From Acidobacteriota bacterium (GTDB lineage: Bacteria; Acidobacteriota; Holophagae; Acanthopleuribacterales; Acanthopleuribacteraceae): DNA of 64,000 nt. Of this stretch, positions 26,763 to 40,120 are shown piece by piece. The notes below the pieces were generated by a model that saw nothing but the letters and a program-made list of their open reading frames with translations, ran no database searches and had not been told where the DNA came from. How positions within the stretch are numbered: position 1 is the stretch's first letter; every line of letters begins with the position of its first letter. The stretch lies in NCBI GenBank assembly GCA_020439745.1, contig JAGQSC010000019.1, positions 548,794-612,793 on the forward strand, read 5' to 3'. Position numbers and translations under genes: made by a program.

Positions 26763-28061
26763 TTGTCTGATCTCTGGATTCGCGTACTCACGCAACTCAA
26801 AACAAAAATCGCACAAGAAGATATCGAAGAGTGGCTCACACCGACGAAGTTGATGGACCAGAGTGATGGTCAACTCACGGTTTGGGTTCCCCAGGCAATC
26901 TTCATCGATTGGATCCAGGATAATTATCTCTATGAGATTCAGACCGCTTTGGCTCAATTGGGGCATGGGGATTTGCGGGTCCAATTCGTCGAGAAGAACG
27001 ACGAGAATCGCACACAACCCACGGCACACCAACAAAACCGTGAGCATCTTCGCTTAAACCCCAAGTACCGCTTTGAAAACTTTGTGATTGGCGGTAGTAA
27101 CCAGTTTGCTCACGCGGCTGCTCGAGCCGTGGCAGATGCGCCCTCAACGTCCTACAACCCTCTTTTTCTTTATGGAGCCTCGGGTTTGGGTAAGACGCAC
27201 CTGCTACACGCCATCGGTCACCAGTTGCTTGAAACGCATCCTCATTTGAAGATGTGTTACACCACCTGCGAAGAGTTCACCAATCAATTCATCAACTCCA
27301 TTCGCTTTAACAAGGGTGAAGCGTTCCGCGAGCGATATCGCTCAGTCGATGTGTTGTTGATTGACGATATCCAGTTTCTGTCGGGTAAGACGCAGACCCA
27401 AGAAGAGTTCTTCCATACGTTTAATGCGCTGTTCGAACAACAGAAACAGATCATTTTGTCATCTGATTGTGGTCCCAGTCATATCCCCAAACTGGAGGCG
27501 CGCCTTAAGAGCCGGTTCCAATGGGGACTCAGCGCCGATATCCAACCCCCGCCATTGGAAACCCGCATTGCAATTTTGAGGAAGAAGGCTGAGGCCGAAG
27601 GCGTGGTGTTACCCGACGATGTGCTGCTCTATATTGGTAGTAAGGTGAAGACGAACGTACGGGAGCTGGAAGGCGCACTGATCAAGGTGATTGCCTACGC
27701 TTCATTGAGTCGCCGTACGATCACGCTCGATCTGGCTGAGCAGTGTTTGCGGGGTGTGATCAAGGAAGAAAACCAATCCTTGAGCTGTGAACGCATCCAA
27801 CGCTTGGTAGCAGAACAATTCAATCTCACCACCAAAGAACTGTGTTCGCGAAATAATTCGAAAAGGGTGGCGCAACCTCGACAGATCGCTATGTACCTCA
27901 CCCGCCAACTCACCGGCATGTCGTTACCCGAAATAGGGTTGGCGTTCGGCAATAAACACCACTCAACCGTGCTCTACTCCATTCAGAAAATTGAGAAGAC
28001 GATGACCATCGACCCCGATACTTTGCGCCTGGTGAATGGTCTCAAGAAATCTCTGCTTTAA
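26763..28061 (+). CDS. dnaA: Chromosomal replication initiator protein
   Basis: DnaA binds DnaA boxes in oriC and unwinds the origin. The protein of 432 residues has domain I (LWIRVLTQLKTKIAQEDIEEWL), a short linker, and the AAA+ domain III with Walker A GASGLGKTHLLHAIGH near residue 140 and Walker B VDVLLIDDIQFLSGK. Domain IV carries the DNA-binding signature near residue 395 (MSLPEIGLAFGNKHHSTVLYSI). Start TTG 26763 with AGGGGA six bases upstream. It is followed by the candidate origin. Confidence 0.97.
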   Translation: MSDLWIRVLTQLKTKIAQEDIEEWLTPTKLMDQSDGQLTVWVPQAIFIDWIQDNYLYEIQTALAQLGHGDLRVQFVEKNDENRTQPTAHQQNREHLRLNPKYRFENFVIGGSNQFAHAAARAVADAPSTSYNPLFLYGASGLGKTHLLHAIGHQLLETHPHLKMCYTTCEEFTNQFINSIRFNKGEAFRERYRSVDVLLIDDIQFLSGKTQTQEEFFHTFNALFEQQKQIILSSDCGPSHIPKLEARLKSRFQWGLSADIQPPPLETRIAILRKKAEAEGVVLPDDVLLYIGSKVKTNVRELEGALIKVIAYASLSRRTITLDLAEQCLRGVIKEENQSLSCERIQRLVAEQFNLTTKELCSRNNSKRVAQPRQIAMYLTRQLTGMSLPEIGLAFGNKHHSTVLYSIQKIEKTMTIDPDTLRLVNGLKKSLL

Positions 28062-28388
28062 CGATTATGGACACGTTTTCCGCAATCCAACATCAGCAAA
28101 AAGACATGGATATCACTGAGTTCCCAGCGGTTTTCCACAGATTTCCACAACCATCTTTTCGGGCACCTGATCAAAATAAGGGAAAACGCGCTATGATTTG
28201 CCTCAAAGAGGCAAGTTTTAAGCCCCGATCATGGATCATCAGAAGTTTTTCAACGGGCTTTTTAACAGGTTTAAGAGCTTATAAATGAAGTACTTACAAG
28301 AGTTTTCCACAGATTTAGCGAACACCGACAAAGTCTACGGTTTTTATCTAAAGATATTTAAAAAGATCCCTTTAAGGTTGAAGTAACC
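28062..28388. other. Candidate origin of replication (oriC)
   Basis: A gene-free stretch of 327 bases between dnaA and dnaN. It contains three DnaA-box-like 9-mers in the same orientation: TTTTCCACA at 28131-28139, ATTTCCACA at 28141-28149 and TTTTCCACA at 28303-28311 (consensus TTATCCACA). AT-rich blocks lie at about 28255-28300 and 28330-28375 and could serve as unwinding elements. A weak hairpin sits at 28198-28214. The flanking dnaA, dnaN, recF, gyrB and parAB genes strongly support an origin in or near this segment. Confidence 0.75.
28198..28219 (+). terminator. Weak hairpin, possible dnaA terminator
   Basis: TTGCCTC and GAGGCAA form a 7-bp stem with an AAA loop, followed by GTTTT. The T run is short, so termination may be partial, or the hairpin may belong to the origin. 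Confidence 0.4.
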
Positions 28389-29507
28389 ATGGAATTTCAC
28401 AGCCTTCGTGCCGAATTGCTTACCGAACTTCAGTTAATGGCTGGTGTGATTGAAAAGAAACACACCATGCCTATCTTAGCCAATATCCTCATTGAGGCAG
28501 AAGGCAACCAGTTAACGCTGAAGGCCACTGATCTTGAAGTCGGTCTAATCAGTCACTGTCCTGCACAAGTGGTGGAAGCTGGGGCCTTCACTGTGAACGC
28601 AAAAAGGCTCCAAGACATGCTTGCCACGCTTTCAGGGCAGCAGGTGAGCCTCTCAATGAGCGAGGGCAGTTTGTTGGATGTCGTTTCCGGAGCCGCTCAG
28701 TTTTCCATTGAAACGATGCCCACCCATGATTTTCCCAGTATCCCTGATTATGACTTCTCGAACGCGGTCCAGTTACCTTGTGGCTTTGTGCTTGAGTGTA
28801 TCGGCAGGGTTCTTTTTTCGATTTCTTCGGATCCCCATAAGTACGCAATCAACGGTGCATTGTGGCGATTGCTCGAGGGTCAGTTGACGATGGTCAGCAC
28901 CGATGGCCACCGAATGTCTGTATTACGCAGTCAACAAAACGCGGGTGACGGGGATTTTGATGTCATCGTTCCGCGCAAAACCATGGGCGAACTGAAAAAA
29001 TTGTTGGGATCCGTAGACAGCGACGAGCCTTTTTTGTTGGCCATCATTGACGGTCGATTGTTTTTCAAAATTGGTGATCGAGTTCTTTTTTCTCGCGCCA
29101 TAGATGGAAAGTTCCCCGATTACGAGAAGGCCATTCCTACCAACAATGACAAGGAATTTGTCTTTGAACGCAGTGTTTTGAGTGACGTCATGCGACGAAA
29201 AATGGTGTTGAGCTCCGACAAGTCCAAATTGGTCAGGCTTGGTTTTTCACCCAATCGGCTGGTGGTGGTCTTGCGCAACGCAGAACGAGGGGAATCGGTC
29301 GATCAAATTGAAATCGACTATCAAGGTGAGGCGTTTGATGTGGGATTCAATGCGGAATATGTGTTGGATTTCTTGAAGAATATGAGCTGCGAACGCATCC
29401 GTTTATTCCTCAAAGATGCCACCAATCAGGGCCTGTTTCGTATTGCCGATGATTTGGACGAGATCCAATATGAACATGTCATTATGCCCATGAGACTCCT
29501 GGGTTAA
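28389..29507 (+). CDS. dnaN: DNA polymerase III beta sliding clamp
   Basis: The ring-shaped processivity clamp of the replicative polymerase. The protein of 372 residues has three repeated clamp domains. Recognisable blocks are EKKHTMPILANILIEA near the N-terminus, TDGHRMSVLR mid-protein, and the C-terminal EHVIMPMRL that forms the partner-binding cleft. ATG 28389 follows AAGG. recF starts six bases after its stop. Confidence 0.97.
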   Translation: MEFHSLRAELLTELQLMAGVIEKKHTMPILANILIEAEGNQLTLKATDLEVGLISHCPAQVVEAGAFTVNAKRLQDMLATLSGQQVSLSMSEGSLLDVVSGAAQFSIETMPTHDFPSIPDYDFSNAVQLPCGFVLECIGRVLFSISSDPHKYAINGALWRLLEGQLTMVSTDGHRMSVLRSQQNAGDGDFDVIVPRKTMGELKKLLGSVDSDEPFLLAIIDGRLFFKIGDRVLFSRAIDGKFPDYEKAIPTNNDKEFVFERSVLSDVMRRKMVLSSDKSKLVRLGFSPNRLVVVLRNAERGESVDQIEIDYQGEAFDVGFNAEYVLDFLKNMSCERIRLFLKDATNQGLFRIADDLDEIQYEHVIMPMRLLG

Positions 29508-29513
29508 CGCAGC

Positions 29514-32989
<3,476 letters not shown>

Positions 32990-33001
32990 AGAGGACCGAA
33001 C

Positions 33002-35479
33002 ATGCAGCAAGAACGTCCCGTAAACATTCTGCGGGAAATGAAGCAGTCCTATTTGGACTATTCCATGAGCGTCATCGTAGGTCGCGCGCTCCCTGATGTA
33101 CGCGACGGCCTGAAACCGGTTCACCGGCGGATTCTCTATGCGATGTACGACGAAGGGTTGTTATCCAACCGCCGGTACTCGAAATGTGCAGGTGTGGTTG
33201 GCGAAGTGCTGAAGAAGTATCACCCCCACGGTGATTCGGCGGTCTACGATGCCTTGGTTCGATTGGCGCAACCTTGGACCATGCGTTATCCCTTGGTGGA
33301 TGGCCAGGGCAACTTTGGTTCCATTGATGGCGATCCGGCTGCTGCTTACCGTTACACGGAAGCGCGTATGCGTTCCATTGCGGAAATGATGCTGGCCGAT
33401 ATCGACAAGGACACGGTGGACTGGCAGGCCAACTTCGATGAACAGGTTTCTGAACCCTTGGTGTTGCCCACGCGTATTCCCACGCTGTTGGTGAATGGGA
33501 GCTCGGGAATTGCAGTGGGTATGGCCACCAACGTGCCACCGCACAACATGCACGAGATCTGTGATGCACTGTTGGCGATTGTCGAGGATCCCGATGTGGA
33601 TCAGGAGCACCTGATGACGCTGGTTCAGGGACCTGATTTCCCCACGGGTGGTGTGATTTGTGGGCGCAGCGGTATTCGCGATGCCTATGAAACGGGTCGG
33701 GGCCGAGTGGTTGTGCGCGCCAAACATCATTTTGAAACCTTTGGTGAAAATAGTCGCACGCGGATCATCATCGACGAAATACCGTACATGGTGAGCAAGT
33801 CGAAAATTGTGGAGAAGATCGCGGATCTGGTTAAAGAGGGTCGCGTCGAGGGTATCAGCGAAATCCGCGACGAGTCCGACCGACACGGTATGCGAATTGT
33901 CATTGAGCTAAAACGTGCTGAGATTCCTGAAGTGATTCTGAACCAGTTGTTCCGCATGACGCCCTTGCAAAGTACGTTTGGTGTGATCATGCTTGCGTTG
34001 GTGGGCAATCAACCGAGGGTTCTGGGACTCAAACAGGTGTTGAGCCAGTTTGTGGTATTCCGGAGGGAAGTGGTTCAGCGACGCACGCGCTATTTGTTGC
34101 GCAAAGCGGAAAAGCGGGCCCACATCCTTGAGGGTTTCGTCAAGGCGTTGGACATCCTTGACGCTTTGATTCAGCATATTCGTCAGTCCGCTTCGCCTGC
34201 CGAGGCCAAAGCCGGCATGATTGAGCGCTGGGATTTTTCCGCCGAACAGGCACAAGCCATTTTGGAAATGAGGCTTCAGAAATTGACCGGCATGGAGCGC
34301 CAGTCGATTATTGATGAGTTTGAAGCCATCAAACTTGAAATGGAACGCTTGCGCAAGATTCTCCAGGACCCCGAAGAGTTGCGCCGCGTGTTGGTGGAGG
34401 AAATCACCGAAGTAAAGACGCTATTTGGCGACGAGCGGCGTACTGTAATCTCTGACATGGAAGGCGATTTCTCGATTGAGGACTTGATTGCCGATGAACC
34501 GGTGGTGATCACCTGCAGTCATCGAGGCTACATTAAGCAGACGCCCGTGACCATGTACCGCGCCCAGCGAAGGGGCGGTAAGGGTCGATTGGGGATGCGC
34601 ACCCATGACGATGATTTTGTGGAATACCTGTTCGTGGCGTCGACCCATGACACGCTGCTCATGTTCACTAGTTTTGGCAAGGTGTATGCCATGAAGGTGC
34701 ACCAGATTCCGCAGACCGATGCCGCCACCAAGGGCAAAGCCATCGTCAATCTCGTGGCCTTGGATGAAGGTGAGAAGGTGGTAGCATTCCAGGCGATTCG
34801 CGAGTTCGACGACGACGTCAATCTGGTTTTTGCAACGCGAAACGGGATTGTCAAGAAGACGACGCTCGGCAGTTACCGGAATATCCGTGTGGGTGGCATT
34901 CGAGCCATCAATATTTCCGAAGATGATGAGTTAATCACCGTTCGTCAGACCAATGGTGAGCGCAATATCTTCTTGGCTACCAAAATGGGCAAGTGTATCC
35001 GCTTCTCAGAAGGCGATATTCGTACCATGGGCCGTACCGCCACGGGTGTGATTGGTATCCGTCTGGCCAAGGGAGATGAGGTGGTCGAAATGGCAGTGAT
35101 CGACGACGATCAGGCCTGTATTCTGACGGTCAGTGAAAATGGCTTTGGAAAACGCACCAAGGTAGCGGAATACCGTGTTCAGAACCGCGGTGGCAGCGGC
35201 ATTCTGAATATGAAAATGACCGAGAAAACCGGGCCGATTGCCGGGGTGCGCTATGTCAAGGACGACGATTCCGTGTTGTTGATCAGTCAATTTGGCAAAC
35301 TCATCCGTATGGATTTGGACCACGTCCGAGAGATCGGCCGCGTGACCCAGGGTGTGATCTTGCTGCAGTTGGATGAAGAGGACGACCGCGTGGTGGATAT
35401 TGGGATCTTGCCGCCTGATGAAGCTGCCGACGATGAGTTGGGAGACGAAACCGTGGATGCCTCGGGAGAAGAGGAGTAA
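33002..35479 (+). CDS. gyrA: DNA gyrase subunit A
   Basis: The DNA cleavage and wrapping subunit. The protein of 825 residues contains the quinolone-resistance region HPHGDSAVYDALVRLAQPWTMRYPL with the common sensitive residues Ser and Asp, and the catalytic tyrosine in AYRYTEARM. The GyrA-box QRRGGKG opens the C-terminal beta-pinwheel of about 300 residues, with repeated blades visible. The tail is acidic. It lies 12 bases after gyrB and 3 before the transaldolase-like gene. Confidence 0.97.
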   Translation: MQQERPVNILREMKQSYLDYSMSVIVGRALPDVRDGLKPVHRRILYAMYDEGLLSNRRYSKCAGVVGEVLKKYHPHGDSAVYDALVRLAQPWTMRYPLVDGQGNFGSIDGDPAAAYRYTEARMRSIAEMMLADIDKDTVDWQANFDEQVSEPLVLPTRIPTLLVNGSSGIAVGMATNVPPHNMHEICDALLAIVEDPDVDQEHLMTLVQGPDFPTGGVICGRSGIRDAYETGRGRVVVRAKHHFETFGENSRTRIIIDEIPYMVSKSKIVEKIADLVKEGRVEGISEIRDESDRHGMRIVIELKRAEIPEVILNQLFRMTPLQSTFGVIMLALVGNQPRVLGLKQVLSQFVVFRREVVQRRTRYLLRKAEKRAHILEGFVKALDILDALIQHIRQSASPAEAKAGMIERWDFSAEQAQAILEMRLQKLTGMERQSIIDEFEAIKLEMERLRKILQDPEELRRVLVEEITEVKTLFGDERRTVISDMEGDFSIEDLIADEPVVITCSHRGYIKQTPVTMYRAQRRGGKGRLGMRTHDDDFVEYLFVASTHDTLLMFTSFGKVYAMKVHQIPQTDAATKGKAIVNLVALDEGEKVVAFQAIREFDDDVNLVFATRNGIVKKTTLGSYRNIRVGGIRAINISEDDELITVRQTNGERNIFLATKMGKCIRFSEGDIRTMGRTATGVIGIRLAKGDEVVEMAVIDDDQACILTVSENGFGKRTKVAEYRVQNRGGSGILNMKMTEKTGPIAGVRYVKDDDSVLLISQFGKLIRMDLDHVREIGRVTQGVILLQLDEEDDRVVDIGILPPDEAADDELGDETVDASGEEE

Positions 35480-35482
35480 GCC

Positions 35483-36130
35483 ATGTTGTTATTTTTGGAC
35501 ACGGCAGTCTATTCAGAGATTGAGGAGGCTGTTGCCTTGGGTGTGGTTGACGGCGTCACCACGAACCCGAGCTTGATAGCCAAAGCAGGTCTTAAATTGG
35601 AAGAGGAGATTCCGCGTATCTGCGAGCTGGTGCAGGGTCCAGTGAGTGCAGAGGTGCTGGCCACCGATGCGGAAGGCATGCTGGCCGAGGCGACGGTGTT
35701 GGCGGGTTTGCATGAACATGTGGTGGTCAAGGTGCCCTTGACCGAGGCGGGTCTTCAGACCGTGGCGCGGTTGCGACCCAAAGGTGTGCGATTCAATGTC
35801 ACGTTGTGTTTTACGGTGGCTCAAGCCTTGTTGGCGGCCAAAGTGGGCGCGCACTATGTGTCGCCTTTTGTGGGTCGATGGGATGATATCGACCGCGATG
35901 GCAGCGAGCTGATTCGCGACATGACTGCGGTGTTCCAGAACTACGGCTTCGACACTCAGATTCTGGTGGCATCGGTGCGTTCGCCCCTGCATGTATCTCA
36001 GGCGGCCATGTGGGGTGCCGATGTAGCGACACTACCGCTTAAGGTTTTGCGGCAAATGGTGCGACACCCTTTGACCGATGTGGGTTTGGCACGGTTTCTG
36101 GAGGACGCACGGCGCGCCCGTGAGTCTTGA
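35483..36130 (+). CDS. Transaldolase-like / fructose-6-phosphate aldolase family
   Basis: A protein of 215 residues in the short TalC/MipB/FSA group of class I aldolases. It opens MLLFLDTAVYSEIEEAVALGVVDGVTTNPSLIAK, carries the Schiff-base lysine at about 83 in VVVKVPLT, and continues FNVTLCFTVAQALLAAKVGAHYVSPFVGRWDD and ILVASVRSPLHV. Whether it acts as transaldolase or fructose-6-phosphate aldolase cannot be settled from these motifs. It sits three bases after gyrA, an unusual neighbour. Its stop abuts the parS palindrome. Confidence 0.9.
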   Translation: MLLFLDTAVYSEIEEAVALGVVDGVTTNPSLIAKAGLKLEEEIPRICELVQGPVSAEVLATDAEGMLAEATVLAGLHEHVVVKVPLTEAGLQTVARLRPKGVRFNVTLCFTVAQALLAAKVGAHYVSPFVGRWDDIDRDGSELIRDMTAVFQNYGFDTQILVASVRSPLHVSQAAMWGADVATLPLKVLRQMVRHPLTDVGLARFLEDARRARES

Positions 36131-36146
36131 TGTTCCACGTGGAACA
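36131..36146. promoter_or_regulatory. Perfect parS centromere site
   Basis: TGTTCCACGTGGAACA, a perfect 16-base palindrome of the bacterial parS type bound by ParB. It fills the gap between the transaldolase stop and mnmE, and its last base is the A of the mnmE ATG. ParA and ParB are encoded 3-5 kb downstream. Confidence 0.9.
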
Positions 36147-37471
36147 TGACTGAATCCACTGTGGTGGCCCTTGCCACCCCACTCCCGCAACCCTCCGCGC
36201 TCGCCATCATCCGAGTCTCCGGCCCTTTGACCGAAGCACTTGTCGCTCGATTCTTTGTGCCCAAGAATCCCGGACCACTCAAACCTTGGCGGTTGCGCCG
36301 TGGCAACTGGCATGACGTCGAAGGGTTGGTGGATGACATCACGCTTGTTTTCTACCGGGCTCCCCAATCCTATACGGGCGAAGACATGTGTGAGATCTTC
36401 TGTCATGGCAATCCGGTCTTTTGTGATCAGATTATTGGAAACCTAGTGGATGCGGGTGCAGAGCGCGCCCAACCCGGTGAGTTTACCCGGCGCGCCCTGT
36501 TGGAAGGTCGAATGGGGTTGCTTGAAGCCGAAGCGCTTCATGAATTGGTCACCGCAAAAACCCGATTTCAAGCCGATCTCATACGCCAACAACACAGCAG
36601 CCCCCTAGTCAAGGCGCTCCAGCAGCACGTGCAAACCATTTTGGGGATACAGGCACATATCGAGGCGACGATTGACTACGGGGAAGAGGATATCGATGCC
36701 TTGCAGCGGCCCTTGATGCTCCAACAACTGAGCTCCATGTTGGATGACTTAAAGCAATTGAAAAAGACGGCCAGTTTTGCCTTGGGAATGAAACGCGGTT
36801 TTCGTGTGCTTCTGGCCGGTGCGCCCAACGTGGGCAAGAGTACACTCTTTAACGCCTTGTTGGATCGTGAACGCGCCATTGTCTCCGAATGGCCAGGTAC
36901 CACTCGTGACTATTTAGCTGAAGAAGTGGAAATTAACGGGCTCCCTGTGGTTCTGATCGATACGGCAGGACTGCGTGAAACTGAGGATATGATTGAGGCG
37001 GAGGGTATCCGACGGGTGACGCACTTGTTCGGTGAGGTGGATCTGGTGCTGGTGTTGGTGGACCCCGAACATGGTATACCCAGCCTTCCGCCGCCCGAAG
37101 TGCTACCCAGTGAGCGGTTGTTGATCGTAGCCAACAAGTCCGATGTGTCTCAGGCGACCGGAGCAGACCTGGCCATTTCGGCTCGCGATGGTCGGGGTTT
37201 GAGCCAATTGGAAGCGCAAATTGTGTTAAGATTGTCGTCCGCTGTGACCGGACAGAGCGCCTACCTCATCAATCAAAGACAAGAGGATGTGGTTGCTCAG
37301 GCCATCACCCTACTCCAGCATGCCATTCAGGACACTTCCGATGGGCATGGGGAGGAAATTCTCAGCAGCTATCTCAACCAATTGAGGCAGCAACTGGGCG
37401 AGCTGACCGGTGAGACCACAGTGGAAGACCTGTTGGATCGCATGTTTGCGAGTTTTTGTTTGGGGAAATGA
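36146..37471 (+). CDS. mnmE: tRNA modification GTPase MnmE
   Basis: With MnmG it builds the 5-carboxymethylaminomethyl group on wobble uridine of several tRNAs. The protein of 441 residues has the N-terminal folate-binding domain ([20 protein letters not shown]), a helical domain, an inserted G domain ([15 protein letters not shown] near residue 226, DTAGLRE, NKSD), and the catalytic C-terminus FCLGK with the conserved cysteine. The 16 bases before its ATG are the parS palindrome, so no normal Shine-Dalgarno is present; bound ParB could affect its expression. Confidence 0.96.
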   Translation: MTESTVVALATPLPQPSALAIIRVSGPLTEALVARFFVPKNPGPLKPWRLRRGNWHDVEGLVDDITLVFYRAPQSYTGEDMCEIFCHGNPVFCDQIIGNLVDAGAERAQPGEFTRRALLEGRMGLLEAEALHELVTAKTRFQADLIRQQHSSPLVKALQQHVQTILGIQAHIEATIDYGEEDIDALQRPLMLQQLSSMLDDLKQLKKTASFALGMKRGFRVLLAGAPNVGKSTLFNALLDRERAIVSEWPGTTRDYLAEEVEINGLPVVLIDTAGLRETEDMIEAEGIRRVTHLFGEVDLVLVLVDPEHGIPSLPPPEVLPSERLLIVANKSDVSQATGADLAISARDGRGLSQLEAQIVLRLSSAVTGQSAYLINQRQEDVVAQAITLLQHAIQDTSDGHGEEILSSYLNQLRQQLGELTGETTVEDLLDRMFASFCLGK

Positions 37472-39333
37472 TTAAACCTGACGTCATTGTTATTGGGGCC
37501 GGACACGCCGGCTGTGAGGCGGCTTGGGCTTGTGCGCGCATGGGTCTGCAAACCACTGTGCTCACGATTAACCTCGATATGGTCGGGCAAATGTCCTGCA
37601 ATCCCGCCATCGGTGGCTTGGCAAAGGGTCATATGGTGCGTGAATTGGACGCACTGGGTGGGTTGATGCCCACGATCGCAGATCGTACCGGTATCCAGTT
37701 CCGGATGCTCAATGCGTCGCGCGGACCGGCCGTGCAAGCGCCGCGGGCTCAAAGTGACAAGGTGGCGTATCGCAACTTGATTCGCGCAGTATTGGAAGAA
37801 ACACCCAACCTTTCGCTCCGGCAAGGTATCGTGAGCCGTCTCCTGATTGCAGGTGAGCGCGCGGTTGGGGTGCGTTTGCTGGATGGCGACGAAATAAGGG
37901 CACAAGCGGTGATTGTCACCACCGGCACGTTTCTCGGTGGAAAAATCTACATGGGTGAAGCACGCTACCAGGCAGGCCGTGCCAACGAACTAGCTTCCAT
38001 GGAACTCGCTCAAAGTATACGTGAGGTGGGTTTTCAAACAGGTCGTATGAAAACCGGTACGCCTGCGCGTATTCATCGAGACAGTATCGATTTCTCGAAG
38101 TTTGAAGCTCAATGGGGCGACCCCGAACCGACATTTTTTAGCTTCGAAACCAAATCGACTGAACTCAAGCAGGTGTGTTGTTACCTCGGGTATACCCATC
38201 ACGGTACCCACGAAGTGATTCAGGCCAATCTGCAGCGTTCACCCCTCTTTTCGGGAGAAATTCAGGGGGTGGGGCCGCGATACTGTCCCAGTATTGAAGA
38301 CAAGGTCGTCAAGTTTCCTGAGCGTGACCGGCACCAGATCTTCCTTGAACCTGAATCCCACCACACGGTCGAATACTATGTGAATGGCATGTCGACCAGT
38401 ATGCCCATCGATGTGCAAAAACAAATGTACCGCAGCGTCCCAGGCTTGGAGCACTGCGAAATTCTACGACCCGGCTATGCCGTGGAGTACGATCACATTG
38501 ATCCAACAGAATGCCGTTCGACGCTGGAAACCAAGCGCTTGAAGGGCCTTTACATGGCGGGCCAAATTAATGGCACATCGGGTTATGAAGAGGCGGCGGC
38601 CCAAGGCTTTGTGGCGGGCGTCAACGCGGCGTGCGCGATTCAAGGAAAAGATCCCTTTGTGTTGGGTCGAGAACAGGGCTATATCGGCGTGCTGATTGAT
38701 GATCTGGTCACCCGTGGCACGGAAGAACCCTATCGCATGTTTACGTCCCGGGCCGAACACCGACTTATGCTCGATGTCCATACGGCGGACCAAAGACTGT
38801 GCCAATTGGGCCACCGATTGGGTCTCATCAGCGCGGAGCGATTGAAGCAGGTGGACGCCAAATACGCGGCCATCGAGCGGGATTTGAATGCGTTAGAGCG
38901 GTACAAAATTACGCCTAGCGCCGAAAACAACCAACGACTTGAACCCATCAACATTCAGTTGAAACAGGTGACCACGGCCTACGATCTCTTGCGGCGACCC
39001 GAGGTCGCGTTATCGGCACTGGTTGAGGCATTTCCAGATTTGGCACTGGAATCGGAATACCAGAGCTTGGTGGAACAAAAAGTGTGCTACGCGCCCTATG
39101 TCGCCAAAGAACAAGAATCACTGGACAAGATCGCGTCTTTGAGACACTTGCGAATTCCAACTGATTTCGATTTCCATACCGTTCCAGGACTCAGCAATGA
39201 GATCCTGGAGAAACTCAAAAACGTTCAACCGGAGACGCTAGATCAGGCTTCACGTATCAGCGGTATGACCGCCTCTGCATTGGCTGTACTTCATGTCTTC
39301 GTCCAACGCCATCAGCGGGAACGCTCGGCGTGA
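37468..39333 (+). CDS. mnmG: tRNA uridine modification FAD-dependent enzyme MnmG
   Basis: The FAD-binding partner of MnmE. The protein of 621 residues has the dinucleotide fold [21 protein letters not shown], then [32 protein letters not shown], and the tRNA-binding C-terminal helical domain. ATG 37468 overlaps the mnmE stop and is preferred to ATG 37456. The usual rsmG gene is missing between it and parA. Confidence 0.96.
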   Translation: MIKPDVIVIGAGHAGCEAAWACARMGLQTTVLTINLDMVGQMSCNPAIGGLAKGHMVRELDALGGLMPTIADRTGIQFRMLNASRGPAVQAPRAQSDKVAYRNLIRAVLEETPNLSLRQGIVSRLLIAGERAVGVRLLDGDEIRAQAVIVTTGTFLGGKIYMGEARYQAGRANELASMELAQSIREVGFQTGRMKTGTPARIHRDSIDFSKFEAQWGDPEPTFFSFETKSTELKQVCCYLGYTHHGTHEVIQANLQRSPLFSGEIQGVGPRYCPSIEDKVVKFPERDRHQIFLEPESHHTVEYYVNGMSTSMPIDVQKQMYRSVPGLEHCEILRPGYAVEYDHIDPTECRSTLETKRLKGLYMAGQINGTSGYEEAAAQGFVAGVNAACAIQGKDPFVLGREQGYIGVLIDDLVTRGTEEPYRMFTSRAEHRLMLDVHTADQRLCQLGHRLGLISAERLKQVDAKYAAIERDLNALERYKITPSAENNQRLEPINIQLKQVTTAYDLLRRPEVALSALVEAFPDLALESEYQSLVEQKVCYAPYVAKEQESLDKIASLRHLRIPTDFDFHTVPGLSNEILEKLKNVQPETLDQASRISGMTASALAVLHVFVQRHQRERSA

Positions 39334-39343
39334 GGTGGAATAG

Positions 39344-40120
39344 ATGACACAGATCCTCGCCATCGTGAATCAAAAGGGCGGCGTTGGAAAAACGACGACC
39401 GCAGTCAATTTAGCCGCATCTTTAGCTGCCATTGACCGACGGGTGTTGGTTGTGGATTTCGATCCCCAAGGTAACGCCACCAGCGGCCTCAACATAAACA
39501 AAGAAACAGCAACTGCTAATATCTATCACGTTCTGGCAGGTGAAGTGCCCTTGGCTCAAGCGGTAGTCGCTTGCGAATTGCCGACCCTTTTTGCCGTACC
39601 AGGTCACCGTGACCTGGCCGCTGCCGAAGTGGAGCTGGTCAACGAGATGGGACGCGAGTTTATTCTGAAGAACATCATCGACGAGATACGTGGTCAATAC
39701 GAGTTCATCTTTATCGATTGTCCGCCTTCATTGAGCTTGTTAACCGTCAACGCGCTTGCGGCTGCGGACGGTGTGATCATACCTATCCAGGCTGAGTACT
39801 ATGCATTGGAAGGTGTGCGTGATTTGATGGATACCGTACGGCTAGTTCAGCGGCGAATCAATCCGCAGCTGGAAATAACGGGTGTCGTGATCACGATGTT
39901 CGATGAACGCACAAACCTATCGAACCAGGTGCTGAACGACGTGCGCACTTTCTTTTCAGAAAAACTGTATCGCACCATTATTCCGCGCAATGTCCGCGTT
40001 TCTGAGTCACCCAGCTTCGGAAAACCGGTAATGCTGTATGACATCAAAAGTAAAGGCGCCCAGGCGTACCTAAAACTGGCAAAGGAGTTCCTCAATGGCC
40101 AAAAGGTTGGGGCTCGGTAA
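39344..40120 (+). CDS. parA: Chromosome partitioning ATPase ParA
   Basis: A deviant Walker ATPase that moves ParB-parS complexes. The protein of 258 residues has NQKGGVGKTTTAVNLAASLA at the N-terminus, DFDPQGNATSGL, the Walker B FIFIDCPPSLSLLTVNAL, and the C-terminal basic DNA-binding segment. There is no N-terminal helix-turn-helix extension, so it is the chromosomal Soj type. It overlaps parB by 26 bases. Confidence 0.95.
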   Translation: MTQILAIVNQKGGVGKTTTAVNLAASLAAIDRRVLVVDFDPQGNATSGLNINKETATANIYHVLAGEVPLAQAVVACELPTLFAVPGHRDLAAAEVELVNEMGREFILKNIIDEIRGQYEFIFIDCPPSLSLLTVNALAAADGVIIPIQAEYYALEGVRDLMDTVRLVQRRINPQLEITGVVITMFDERTNLSNQVLNDVRTFFSEKLYRTIIPRNVRVSESPSFGKPVMLYDIKSKGAQAYLKLAKEFLNGQKVGAR

